Shown: positions 1 through 6,037, numbered from the stretch's first letter. The stretch: 6,144 nucleotides of DNA from Dehalococcoidales bacterium (GCA_002685815.1 NYYM01000073.1:1-6144), one strand, 5' to 3'. The notes: generated from the letters alone by a model not told the origin. A program made the numbers and translations.

Positions 1-867
1 GCTTCACGCCCTTTCACCCTTAGCGCCTCCATTATCCCCGTACTGGTAGGGTCGGCTCTAGCTTTCCGCCAGGAACAATTCAATCTCTTTCTCTTTACGC
101 TAGTAATGATTGCCAGCTTACTTGTTCAGATAGGGGCTAATCTGGTAGACGAATATTCAGACCACGCCCGTCCAGAAAGAAACGAGAAATTGATAGCTCC
201 ATATAAGGTCATTGCTCTTGGTCTTCTGTCAAGCCGAGCTATAAAATGGGGTGCGGCAGTTTGCTTCGGCACGGCTACTGCCATTGGCCTATTCCTGATA
301 AGCATTACCGGCTGGCCACTTTTGGTGATATGTTTGGTGAGCGTAGCGGTAGCCTATTTCCACGCCGCTGGTTCCAAATCACTTAGCTCAATCGGATTAG
401 GACATCCGTTGGTTTTCATTTTCATGGGTCCGGTGATGGTCATTGGCTCGTATTACGTCCAGACACTTACCTTTACATCTGAGGTCCTGTGGATTTCTCT
501 CTCAATTGGGTGCACGGTTACAGCCATACTGGTAGCCAACGACCTCCGTGATATGGAGGAAGATATTAATGTCGGTAAGATAACACTGGTGACACTCTTC
601 GGCCGCCTCTTCGGACGCTGGGAATGGACAATATTGGTAATAGCAGCATTTCTAATTATGATAACGCTGGCAGCAACTGTTAGAACTCCATTAATTCTGC
701 TGTCCTTGCTCGCGTTAATCCAAGTAACTAGAGCATCTAAGACAATATGGCGGGCCAGAGAGCGGACGGAACTTGCTCTGGCGTTACGTGCTACATCAAG
801 ACTCCATGGGGAACTCGGTCTTCTGCTATCGGCAGGAGTAGTACTGAGCCGTTTTATCACTCTATAA
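1..867 (+). CDS. menA: MenA-like 1,4-dihydroxy-2-naphthoate polyprenyltransferase (5' end missing)
   Basis: Integral membrane prenyltransferase of the UbiA superfamily. MenA joins a polyprenyl diphosphate to 1,4-dihydroxy-2-naphthoate, giving demethylmenaquinone. The frame is open from base 1, and the first codons read RPFTLSASIIPVLVGSALAF, the typical first helix of MenA, so the ATG at 106 is internal and the true start lies before the window. Numbering from base 1 (288 codons), the first Asp-rich site is NLVDEYSDH (about residues 47-55) and the second is NDLRDMEED followed by GKITL (about residues 180-195). These bind the Mg-diphosphate. Several hydrophobic helices lie between and after them. 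The first site is DExxD-like rather than the common NDxxD, a variation I believe is tolerated in this subfamily. The gene ends in TAA, and a methyltransferase N-terminus starts 20 bp later, matching a menA-menG operon. A UbiA relative with another aromatic acceptor is the alternative. Confidence 0.85.
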   Translation, partial: ASRPFTLSASIIPVLVGSALAFRQEQFNLFLFTLVMIASLLVQIGANLVDEYSDHARPERNEKLIAPYKVIALGLLSSRAIKWGAAVCFGTATAIGLFLISITGWPLLVICLVSVAVAYFHAAGSKSLSSIGLGHPLVFIFMGPVMVIGSYYVQTLTFTSEVLWISLSIGCTVTAILVANDLRDMEEDINVGKITLVTLFGRLFGRWEWTILVIAAFLIMITLAATVRTPLILLSLLALIQVTRASKTIWRARERTELALALRATSRLHGELGLLLSAGVVLSRFITL

Positions 868-887
868 AAAGAGAGGGATGTGTTTTT

Positions 888-1145
888 ATGCCCAATATAA
901 GTGACAAAACAAAAGCTCAAAGTGTTGCCGCAATGTTTGTCCGCATCTCAAAGCGATATGACTTAATGAACGCAATTATGACCGGTGGGGCACACAACCG
1001 CTGGCGACGTCTAGCAGCCGAAATTAAGATTGAACCAAAGAAAGTCCCTTTCATTGAAGCTCGAGGGTTCTTGTGCCATGAGCTAATGTATCTTCTAGGA
1101 GGCAATATTGAGTTTGTTGAAACCGCATGGAACGAGTTCATATAA
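888..1145 (+). pseudogene. menG: Truncated MenG/UbiE-type demethylmenaquinone methyltransferase fragment
   Basis: The 85-residue frame begins at ATG 888, preceded by GAGAGGG (871-877). Residues 8-45 (KAQSVAAMF, RISKRYDLMN, then MTGGAHNRWRRLAA) are the unmistakable N-terminal signature of MenG/UbiE, the SAM-dependent C-methyltransferase that turns demethylmenaquinone into menaquinone. The intact enzyme is about 230-250 residues and next needs a glycine-rich SAM site of the LDxATGTGD type. That site is absent in every frame of the little space left. After about residue 52 the sequence becomes VPFIEARGFLCHELMYLLGG and a short acidic tail, which I do not recognise as methyltransferase. It ends in TAA, 12 bp from the end of the convergent selenoprotein gene. 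The fragment lies 20 bp after menA, so the operon position is normal and the loss is local. I read it as a deletion or rearrangement remnant fused to a foreign 3' end. A new small protein cannot be excluded. Confidence 0.72.
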
Positions 1146-1147
1146 CT

Positions 1148-1162
1148 GGTAAGATTCTTACC
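1148..1162. terminator. Short perfect hairpin between convergent genes
   Basis: GGTAAG (1148-1153) and CTTACC (1157-1162) form a perfect 6-bp stem with a 3-base ATT loop. It sits between the stop of the menG fragment and the TAA of the selenoprotein gene, and overlaps the last codons of the latter. It lacks a T-run on either side, so it is at best a weak bidirectional terminator. Confidence 0.3.
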
Positions 1163-2930
1163 GCCACGCGTCTATGCTGTAGATGGGGTTAGAGCCAAAG
1201 CGACGGCCCATGAGTATCATGGAACATTCTTCCTCCCCTCCCCCGACAATTATGCAGTAGTCAGAGGGAGAGTCTCCCCCAGCCGACACCATATAGTCAT
1301 CGTTCAGCTCTTTCCAGTGTTTCCCAGAGGTTCTTTCTATCCCCATCCAACCATTTGTAGGAAAATCATTCGTCCCGCGCAGTCTGTAATCTCCCAGCGG
1401 TTCAAAGCTTCTCTTCCAGAGCCACTCGTACACTTCCTCTTTAGACTTAAAGCCTATTTCATAGAGGTGTTGAGCCATCTCGGGGATCAGGATCAGTGTC
1501 TTACTTCCCTCTCGCCAAGCCCAGAGGCCCGCCCTTGCGTAGAATTCCAGGAAGTTATGCGGGCCGGACACGCCTTTAACATCAAGGTTCCTCGCTATGC
1601 CCCCGTGACCACTCTTTTGCAGTGACCGGTACACACCCGGGGCGTGCGGGGTGGTCAGCATATCACTCCCCTGCATGACCATTACAACGCTCTCTTCATT
1701 ACTGAAGCCATTCTCTTCGTTCACCCCCTTCCAACCTGGAGGCAGGGCGTCTACATTCTCGGTAAAGCAGGTGCCCCCCGTATTAAAGGGATTGCCAATG
1801 CTACCCATGCGGGTTACGCCCGGGACAGCGCCACCGAGGTTAATCGCCATCAGTTGATAAGCTCGACCGATAGGCATACTGGCCGGGCTCCCTGGGTTAA
1901 GCATACCGCAGCCACTGTTCATCCCTATCTCTTTGGCGATGGGACCGCTGATGCAGACCCATTGGCTGGCGTTGCCGGTTGTGCTGGTGCCACAACCTGA
2001 TTCAGCAATAGCAAGCACCACGGGCAGATGCTCCGACTTGCAGCCGGCCATTACGGCATTAATGGCCACCTGTTCCACAGTAGCCCTTCTCCAAATTGAG
2101 GGCTGGAACGGCACCGCGGCCCCCTTCTCCCTTATCTCTCCTATACCAATATGGCGTTCCACCCTCTGCGATTGTCCGTCAGACTGGTAAGTTATCAGTT
2201 CGTCCGGTTTATGGCTGGTACCTGTCAGCATCTCGCGCACTCGTTCTTCGGTTGGTACTATTATCGGCAGGCCGTCCGTGTATACGCAGAGAGGAGCATT
2301 TACTGGCGAGGGAATCCACTTTGTCTGCTGATAAAAGGTCTGCCCTTCGTCAAGGGTGCCTTCAAAGAGTACCCTGTTTTGCGGTGGCTCCCACTTGCCG
2401 CTTCCCTTTTCTTCTTCGGTCAAGGGTTGAGTCAAGGCTTCAAACACGGGCTCAATCCAGTTGTCGACATCCTCCGGTCCGGGCAGCGTGCGCGAAGCGT
2501 GCACATATCGTATCTTGGGGACACCCTGTGCCAGCGCCCACTCCTCTACCATATTCACTTGGTCTGCCAAATCAATCAGCACCGTTGGAATGCCCGATTT
2601 TTCAAGATATGCTAAGTAAGGCAACTGCCTCCACACGGCCCCGCTTCACCAGCACACCCCCAGCACCACACCATCAGTGGTTTTCATCTCCTCATCCGAC
2701 AAAGTGAGCGGATTAATGCCATATGTCTTCTTCACCGTCCAGTTCACATTAGGATAATCGGCCTTCATCCGTTTTTCCAGAGGTATGGTGATGTCCGGCT
2801 CACCGGTAATACTGAAATGGATAGTCTTACCATTAAGACTGCTAAGACGTGGTGCCAGAGGAGACGTGTCCACTGGAATCTGGACTGCAACGGGATTTAG
2901 GCATTTATAGACCTTATCTTTCTCCGCCAT
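1158..2930 (-). CDS. UGSC-family selenoprotein (in-frame TGA read as selenocysteine)
   Basis: The ATG at 2930 follows AAGGAGG (2942-2936) with 5-nt spacing. Frame 2930-2646 ends in TGA, and the same frame continues without interruption to TAA at 1158. Read through, this gives 590 residues with Sec at 95. Residues 11-40 (LNP, then PLAPRLSSLNGKTIHF), 60-90 (YPNV to TDGVVLGV) and 102-125 (YLAYLEKSGIPTVL) match the family whose hallmark is GVxxUGSC followed by ELEKxGIPTV. The TGA aligns with the U of UGSC. The second domain contains ATVEQVAINAVMAGC (283-297), then GPIAKEIGMNSGCGMLNPG, GRAYQLMAINLGGAVPG and an AGG/IVGGG C-terminus (550-567). This is the C-terminal domain I recall from long UGSC proteins. 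Biochemical function is unknown; a thiol/selenol redox or substrate-binding role is inferred. The local motif is C93-W-U95-S-G-A, so the usual Cys at +3 is Ala and a Cys lies at -2. No signal peptide or membrane helix is visible, so it is probably cytoplasmic. A standard caller would split it into a 94-aa protein and a 492-aa protein starting at GTG 2636. Confidence 0.82.
2611..2639 (-). promoter_or_regulatory. Candidate bacterial SECIS element after the TGA
   Basis: In the mRNA, AGGC (2630-2627) pairs with GCCU (2622-2619) around an AGUU tetraloop. The stem extends by G2631-U2618, then past a bulged G2632 by U2633-A2617 and G2634-C2616. With mismatches at 2635/2615 and 2637/2613 it continues through G2636-U2614, C2638-G2612 and G2639-C2611. 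The apical loop starts 20 nt after the TGA and has G at its second position. Both match what I recall of bacterial SECIS rules: a loop roughly 16-37 nt downstream with a G among its first two bases. It was folded by eye, so stability is not known. Confidence 0.5.
2646..2648 (-). other. In-frame TGA, predicted selenocysteine codon (Sec95)
   Basis: The minus-strand codons run GGG GTG TGC TGG, TGA, AGC GGG GCC GTG TGG. Family similarity continues on both sides of the TGA in one frame, which argues against an ordinary stop. TGA is not globally reassigned here: the MFS gene and the ABC-2 fragment both end at TGA, and Trp is written TGG on both sides of this codon. Confidence 0.8.
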
Positions 2931-2935
2931 TTTAT

Positions 2936-2942
2936 CCTCCTT
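2936..2942 (-). promoter_or_regulatory. Strong Shine-Dalgarno of the selenoprotein gene
   Basis: AAGGAGG on the minus strand, followed by ATAAA and ATG 2930-2928. It fixes the start of the selenoprotein gene. No comparable site precedes GTG 2636: GGGG at 2642-2639 is only 2 nt from it. This argues that the downstream 492-codon frame is not an independent gene. Confidence 0.75.
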
Positions 2943-2975
2943 CTGTTTTGGGTCTATCCTGTCAATTTGGATTTG

Positions 2976-3004
2976 ACTATAGCCCTTTGCCAGCGTTTTG
3001 TCAA
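2976..3004 (-). promoter_or_regulatory. Sigma70-type promoter of the selenoprotein gene
   Basis: The minus strand carries TTGACA (3004-2999), a 17-bp spacer and TATAGT (2981-2976). The -35 is perfect, the -10 has one mismatch and the spacing is ideal. Transcription would start near 2969, leaving a leader of about 40 nt that contains the Shine-Dalgarno. Confidence 0.7.
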
Positions 3005-3016
3005 GGCAAAAAGGGC
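2982..3016. repeat. Imperfect inverted repeat straddling the selenoprotein promoter
   Basis: GCCCTTTGCC (2982-2991) is mirrored by GGCAAAAAGGGC (3005-3016), identical except for two extra A. The -35 hexamer lies in the 13-bp centre, and one arm fills most of the spacer next to the -10. It is placed like an operator for a dimeric regulator. No regulator gene is adjacent, and it precedes the expected start site, so it is not a leader attenuator for this gene. Confidence 0.4.
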
Positions 3017-3045
3017 CATTTCAGTTTCGTATTATAAACAGGAAG

Positions 3046-3073
3046 GGGCTGGTAGATCAAGATTCTCCAGCCC
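3046..3073 (-). terminator. Probable terminator hairpin of the DUF6232-like gene
   Basis: GGGCTGG (3046-3052) pairs with CCAGCCC (3067-3073). Inside it AGA (3054-3056) pairs with TCT (3064-3066), giving a 10-bp stem with one bulged base and a 7-base loop. It lies 80 bp after the minus-strand stop at 3153 and before the next minus-strand promoter. The minus-strand flank CTTCCTGTTT is only moderately T-rich, so termination may be partial. Confidence 0.45.
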
Positions 3074-3152
3074 ATTCTTTGAACTCGACTGCGTTTCTAC
3101 GATGTCAAACTTGTAGCCCATCTCCTTCTACCGCATCCAGCGGAATGTCCGC

Positions 3153-3542
3153 CTAGTTACGACTGGCGATGGCTTCTCTCAGCGCGTTTTCAATTATCGT
3201 TAAGTATCCCTTGCTGCTCGATGAGAGAGCCGTATCCTCACCTGACCCCGAGGTGATTCTTAAGTAATATTTCGCTTTGGGTGCCCGTGCCGCGAAGACG
3301 CCTATCGCAACCATGACCAGCCCTGAGATGGCTAGCGCATCTAACTGATAAAACCCTCCGACGAGTAGAAAGAATGATCCGATACTGGCGACCCAGATAC
3401 CAGGTGCCCGTTTTGCCGGTTTCTCTCCTATCCTGATTGAAGAGATACTTTCCGGAGAATAAGTAGCTGATCCGAGAATTGCCTTCGTTCCTGTGATACT
3501 CACTCCCTTTTCATCTGAATAGTATGTGCGCTCATTGTCCAT
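3153..3542 (-). CDS. DUF6232-like small membrane protein
   Basis: The predicted protein has 129 residues and unknown function. Its start is ATG 3542, supported by GGGAG (3553-3549) 6 nt upstream. The N-terminal part (about residues 6-40: TYYSDEKGVSITGTKAILG, then TYSPESISSIRI) resembles the opening of DUF6232 proteins, where a short beta-rich segment containing a YxSV/I-type strand precedes two helices. Two hydrophobic helices follow (about 49-66 and 69-86) with a very short turn, then a soluble tail with KYYLRITSGSGE, a Ser-rich patch (107-110) and an amphipathic end. Both termini are expected on the same, probably cytoplasmic, side. It has its own promoter and a hairpin downstream, so it appears monocistronic and separate from the selenoprotein gene on the same strand. 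DUF6232 membership is from memory of the pattern. Confidence 0.72.
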   Translation of the reverse strand: MDNERTYYSDEKGVSITGTKAILGSATYSPESISSIRIGEKPAKRAPGIWVASIGSFFLLVGGFYQLDALAISGLVMVAIGVFAARAPKAKYYLRITSGSGEDTALSSSSKGYLTIIENALREAIASRN

Positions 3543-3605
3543 AACTTTCTCCCGCCATCATGACGATTGTGTCGGGTATTCTACTCAAATCCTAGCCCAA
3601 TGCCA

Positions 3606-3634
3606 GATATAACATAATGGTGGATTTGTGTCAA
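3606..3634 (-). promoter_or_regulatory. Sigma70-type promoter of the DUF6232-like gene
   Basis: The minus strand shows TTGACA (3634-3629), a 17-bp spacer and TATATC (3611-3606, four of six consensus bases). A second TTGACA copy lies 7 bp upstream (3641-3636), making a direct TTGACA repeat. The expected start is near 3599, with a leader of about 57 nt. Confidence 0.5.
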
Positions 3635-3740
3635 CTGTCAACAATGAGGTTATGTTCGTATTAATTGTTGGTTCGCATTATTGTTGCTGATTCTAGAAAA
3701 CGTTGATAATATCTCTTCTCCAAACTACTATTACACTCAG

Positions 3741-4064
3741 ATGAAGAGGACGATATTGGCCGTATTACTCTACTCCCTGATAGTCTCGTTTGGTTGCGCT
3801 CTTTGGTCACCTGCAGTGAAACCACCTCCCTCTCCCTTATCGGGTGCCGCGGCTGAGAATATGACTACGACCTCTGAGGAATCTGTGCCCGAACCTTCCG
3901 AGGCTACGGCTCCCTTAACGTCTGAACCAGAAACTACTCCACCGGTAGATGAAACGACAGCTGGACCGTCTTCGAATGAGCTCATAATCCACTTCATAGA
4001 CGTGCAACAGGGAGATGCAACCCTTTCTCACTTCCGGACCTCACGTATCTCCTTGTACATCTAA
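3741..4064 (+). pseudogene. Truncated lipoprotein-like ComEC-type metallo-beta-lactamase protein
   Basis: From ATG 3741 the 107-residue product starts MKRTILAVLL with a basic N-terminus and a hydrophobic core ending VSFGC. This is a lipoprotein-type signal with an imperfect lipobox (Cys19). A Pro/Thr/Ser/Glu-rich linker follows (about 28-78), then LIIHFIDVQQGDA (81-93), the first strand of the ComEC/Rec2-type metallo-beta-lactamase domain (usually HFIDVGQGDA). The domain breaks there: no HxHxDH metal site occurs, and the frame ends at TAA 4064 after an unrelated tail. From 4034 in another frame, PDLTYLLVHLTSE resembles the later strand that normally leads into THPHADH, which suggests an internal deletion plus frameshift. 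A start at TTG 3681 would put 20 polar residues before the signal, and neither start has a clear Shine-Dalgarno. If intact it would be an exported, lipid-anchored hydrolase; as read it is inactive. Confidence 0.6.
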
Positions 4065-4181
4065 CATCAGAGTGCCTAATATAGTCTGTATGAGGCGCGC
4101 GGTTAGCCACGTTTTCCAAGTTAGCCCGGGGAGTTATTGTGATTGATGATAGTGTCCCATATGTAATTAGGCTGGCTCATG

Positions 4182-4210
4182 TTGACAATCCTTCAGTAGA
4201 CAACTAAACT
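4182..4210 (+). promoter_or_regulatory. Probable promoter of the MFS transporter gene
   Basis: TTGACA (4182-4187), a 17-bp spacer and TAAACT (4205-4210). The -35 is perfect, and the -10 matches four of six consensus bases. The start would be near 4217, leaving about 75 nt of leader before the TTG start codon. Confidence 0.42.
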
Positions 4211-4281
4211 CGTGTTCATAAACCCCTGACAAGTTCCAATATGATGCATTCTGTCTCTTCAAACTGGGACTGTTCTTGAAG

Positions 4282-4287
4282 AAGGAG
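4282..4287 (+). promoter_or_regulatory. Shine-Dalgarno fixing a TTG start for the MFS gene
   Basis: AAGGAG ends 5 nt before TTG 4293-4295. No ATG occurs in frame before codon 54 (4452-4454), and a start there would delete the first helix, so TTG is the credible start. Confidence 0.65.
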
Positions 4288-4292
4288 TCATT

Positions 4293-5624
4293 TTGCCCAA
4301 GAGAATTAGATTCCCCAAGAGAATTAGATTCCCCAAGATATATATTGGTTGGGGATTAGTTGCTGCCGGCAGTTTTCTCAATTTCTGGGGATTTGGCTAC
4401 CGGGTTTTCGGACTATCTGCCCTCTTTAAACCTTTATCAGAAGAATTGGGTATGAATCGAGCCGCCACCTCAGTTGTCAGCAGTATCGGTCGAGTTGGCG
4501 GGAGTTTTGAAGGCTTGCTGGTTGGATGGCTGGCTGATCGGATCGGACCGAGGCGGGTAATTTATTTCGGGATTTGCCTTCTTGGGTTCGGCTTGATGGC
4601 GATGAACTATGTTAATTCGACGTGGGGATTCTATCTGATCTGGGGAGTTGTGATGGGACTGGGCTTCAGTGCCTCCTCAGGCGTACCGATGAACACAGCT
4701 ATCACCAACTGGTTTGTCAAGAAACGGGGGCTAGCCTTCGGCATAAGGATGATGCTTTCCGGGGCCTTTACCCTGCCCATCATCACCTGGCTCATTACCA
4801 GCTATGGATGGCGAACGGCCTGCGTCGTCGGCGGAGTGGTAATGCTGATTGTTGGATTAATTCTCACCAAGCTCTTTGTCAGAGACCATCGACCTGAATA
4901 CTACGGACTACTCCCTGATGGCGCTTCAGTTGATGCAGAGTTGAAAGAAAATACAGATCAAATGATCGAAAGGGGTGTCGAATATGCTGCCGAAGTTGAA
5001 GAGATAGAGTTTTCCTTCAAACAGGCAGTGGGAACGCCCAGCTATTGGATGCTGATTCTTTCTCAAATTGGCCCAGGCATAACACTGAATTCGCTATTGC
5101 TGCATTTCATTCCTATGCTGACCGATATGGGGATGAGCCCAACCAGAGCAGCAGCAACCGTGACAATCGCCAGCTTGTCCAGTCCCGTGTCAAGGTTCCT
5201 TAGTGGCTTTCTGGCCGATCGTGTGAGCAAACAGCACATGCGGTTCGTTCTGGGCGGATCGTTTCTCTTGCAGGCGACCGGGATTGGCCTGTTTGTCTTA
5301 AACCAGACTATGGCTATGGTATATCCGTTCCTTGTTCTATATTTCGCTACTCTCTCGATAAATCTGATAATGCAGCCATTGATCGCGGGTCGCTACTTCG
5401 GGCGCAAGGCTATCGGTTCCATCCGGGGCTCTTCTATGGTAGTTGCCATGCCACTCGGAATAATGGCCCCCGTTTATCTTGGATGGGTATATGACTCCAC
5501 CGGCAGCTATGAAACCGCCCTCACGGTAATCACGTTACTCCTTGCAGTTTCATCCATCTTCATGTTTCTGGCCCGGCCTCCAAAAGCACCGGCCCAAGCC
5601 GCAGATATTCGGACGACTGCCTGA
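4293..5624 (+). CDS. Major facilitator superfamily transporter, OFA/MCT-like
   Basis: The predicted protein has 443 residues and about 12 membrane helices in two six-helix halves, so it is full length for the family. The loop between helices 2 and 3 carries MFS motif A as GWLADRIGPRR (78-88). Its weaker partner in the second half is GFLADR (305-310). ITNWFVKKRGLAFGI (137-151) is the NWFxxRRGLAxGI signature that I associate with oxalate/formate antiporter and monocarboxylate carriers. The central cytoplasmic loop (about 197-245) is acidic. The likely role is proton-coupled or exchange transport of a small organic anion across the inner membrane; the substrate cannot be read from sequence. The N-terminus before helix 1 contains a duplicated, strongly basic PKRIRF hexapeptide encoded by a tandem DNA repeat. 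The gene ends in TGA and the ABC-2 fragment begins 14 bp later. It has its own probable promoter. Confidence 0.87.
   Translation: MPKRIRFPKRIRFPKIYIGWGLVAAGSFLNFWGFGYRVFGLSALFKPLSEELGMNRAATSVVSSIGRVGGSFEGLLVGWLADRIGPRRVIYFGICLLGFGLMAMNYVNSTWGFYLIWGVVMGLGFSASSGVPMNTAITNWFVKKRGLAFGIRMMLSGAFTLPIITWLITSYGWRTACVVGGVVMLIVGLILTKLFVRDHRPEYYGLLPDGASVDAELKENTDQMIERGVEYAAEVEEIEFSFKQAVGTPSYWMLILSQIGPGITLNSLLLHFIPMLTDMGMSPTRAAATVTIASLSSPVSRFLSGFLADRVSKQHMRFVLGGSFLLQATGIGLFVLNQTMAMVYPFLVLYFATLSINLIMQPLIAGRYFGRKAIGSIRGSSMVVAMPLGIMAPVYLGWVYDSTGSYETALTVITLLLAVSSIFMFLARPPKAPAQAADIRTTA
4296..4338 (+). repeat. 18-bp tandem repeat in the MFS N-terminus
   Basis: The unit CCCAAGAGAATTAGATTC occurs at 4296-4313 and again, identically, at 4314-4331, followed by a partial third copy CCCAAGA (4332-4338). 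It encodes PKRIRF twice and then PK. Because the unit is a multiple of three, copy-number change by slippage would keep the frame. Confidence 0.9.
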
Positions 5625-5638
5625 GAACACTTGACGTA

Positions 5639-6037
5639 ATGAGTCTAGCTACGGGTAAAACGATTGCCATCGATCCACCAATATCAAGGGCCAATGGAGA
5701 GGATGCCGATCTTGTCGGTCTTACATCCATGATTCTAAGCCTGGTAGTCGGCTTCCTTCAGGGGATTTCCAGTGAGGACATAATGGAAGCTGCCGCAGGC
5801 GTAAAACTCCTGTTTCTACCCATAGCAGGTTCAATCGCGGCCTATGAACTGGCGGCGGAAAACTGGCAATGGACAGCATACTGGAGTCCTTTTTACTGGG
5901 CATATAAAGCGAACACCATGATACTGTCTAAAACGGCTGACTGGGGAACGGTGCTTCTTTCTACGGCCATGGTAATCGGCTTGTCGTTGATTGTCTACTT
6001 CGCATCTCTTCCCAAACTAAGAAAAGGATTGAGTTGA
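5639..6037 (+). pseudogene. C-terminal fragment of an ABC-2 type transporter permease
   Basis: The 132-codon frame has three hydrophobic segments (about 25-41, 56-71 and 103-123). Between the last two lies the loop ENWQWTAYWSPFYWAYKANT, followed by a short basic end LPKLRKG. This layout matches the last three helices of ABC-2 type permeases, where a FxPxYW-type re-entrant loop precedes the final helix. Complete members have about six helices and 230-400 residues, so the N-terminal half is missing. ATG 5639 has no Shine-Dalgarno, and the first 20 residues are polar and not family-like. No ATP-binding subunit is next to it. I read it as a 5'-truncated relic that may be co-transcribed with the MFS gene 14 bp upstream. 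A genuine short half-permease is possible but less likely. Confidence 0.55.

Larger units (their letters stand above)
4065..4292 (+). other. Intergenic stretch with possible coding remnant
   Basis: No complete gene lies here. A frame without stops runs 4094-4204 and ends at TAA 4205-4207. Its end reads ARGVIVIDDSVPYVIRLAHV and a short tail, which looks protein-like but matches no family I recognise. It may be debris of the broken gene just upstream. The last part holds the promoter and ribosome binding site of the MFS gene. Confidence 0.25.

Noticed and set aside
106..867. ATG 106 as the start of menA
   Set aside because: The frame is open to base 1 and the codons before 106 encode a conserved MenA first helix.
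747..887. Upstream start at ATG 747 for the menG fragment
   Set aside because: The extension overlaps menA out of frame and is not methyltransferase-like. ATG 888 has a ribosome site and begins the family signature.
453..920. Minus-strand 155-codon frame opposite menA
   Set aside because: It is a shadow of the clearly coding plus-strand MenA frame and shows no domain.
1158..2636. An independent 492-codon gene starting at GTG 2636
   Set aside because: It has no properly spaced ribosome site, begins in the middle of a conserved family segment and is in phase with the upstream frame across a single TGA.
2646..2648. TGA as a nonsense mutation or as a reassigned Trp codon
   Set aside because: The downstream frame is intact for nearly 500 codons with conserved motifs, which disfavours a decayed gene. 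Other genes in the window stop at TGA and use TGG for Trp. A single-base sequencing error cannot be excluded from sequence alone.
2096..2707. Plus-strand open frames of about 203 and 154 codons opposite the selenoprotein gene
   Set aside because: They are antisense shadows of the minus-strand gene. Their composition is Arg/Pro/Ser-rich with no recognisable domain or ribosome site.
3032..3121. Minus-strand 29-codon frame (MGYKFDIVETQ...) downstream of the DUF6232-like gene
   Set aside because: GGAG abuts the ATG with no spacing, and the frame runs through the terminator-like hairpin. Nothing supports translation.
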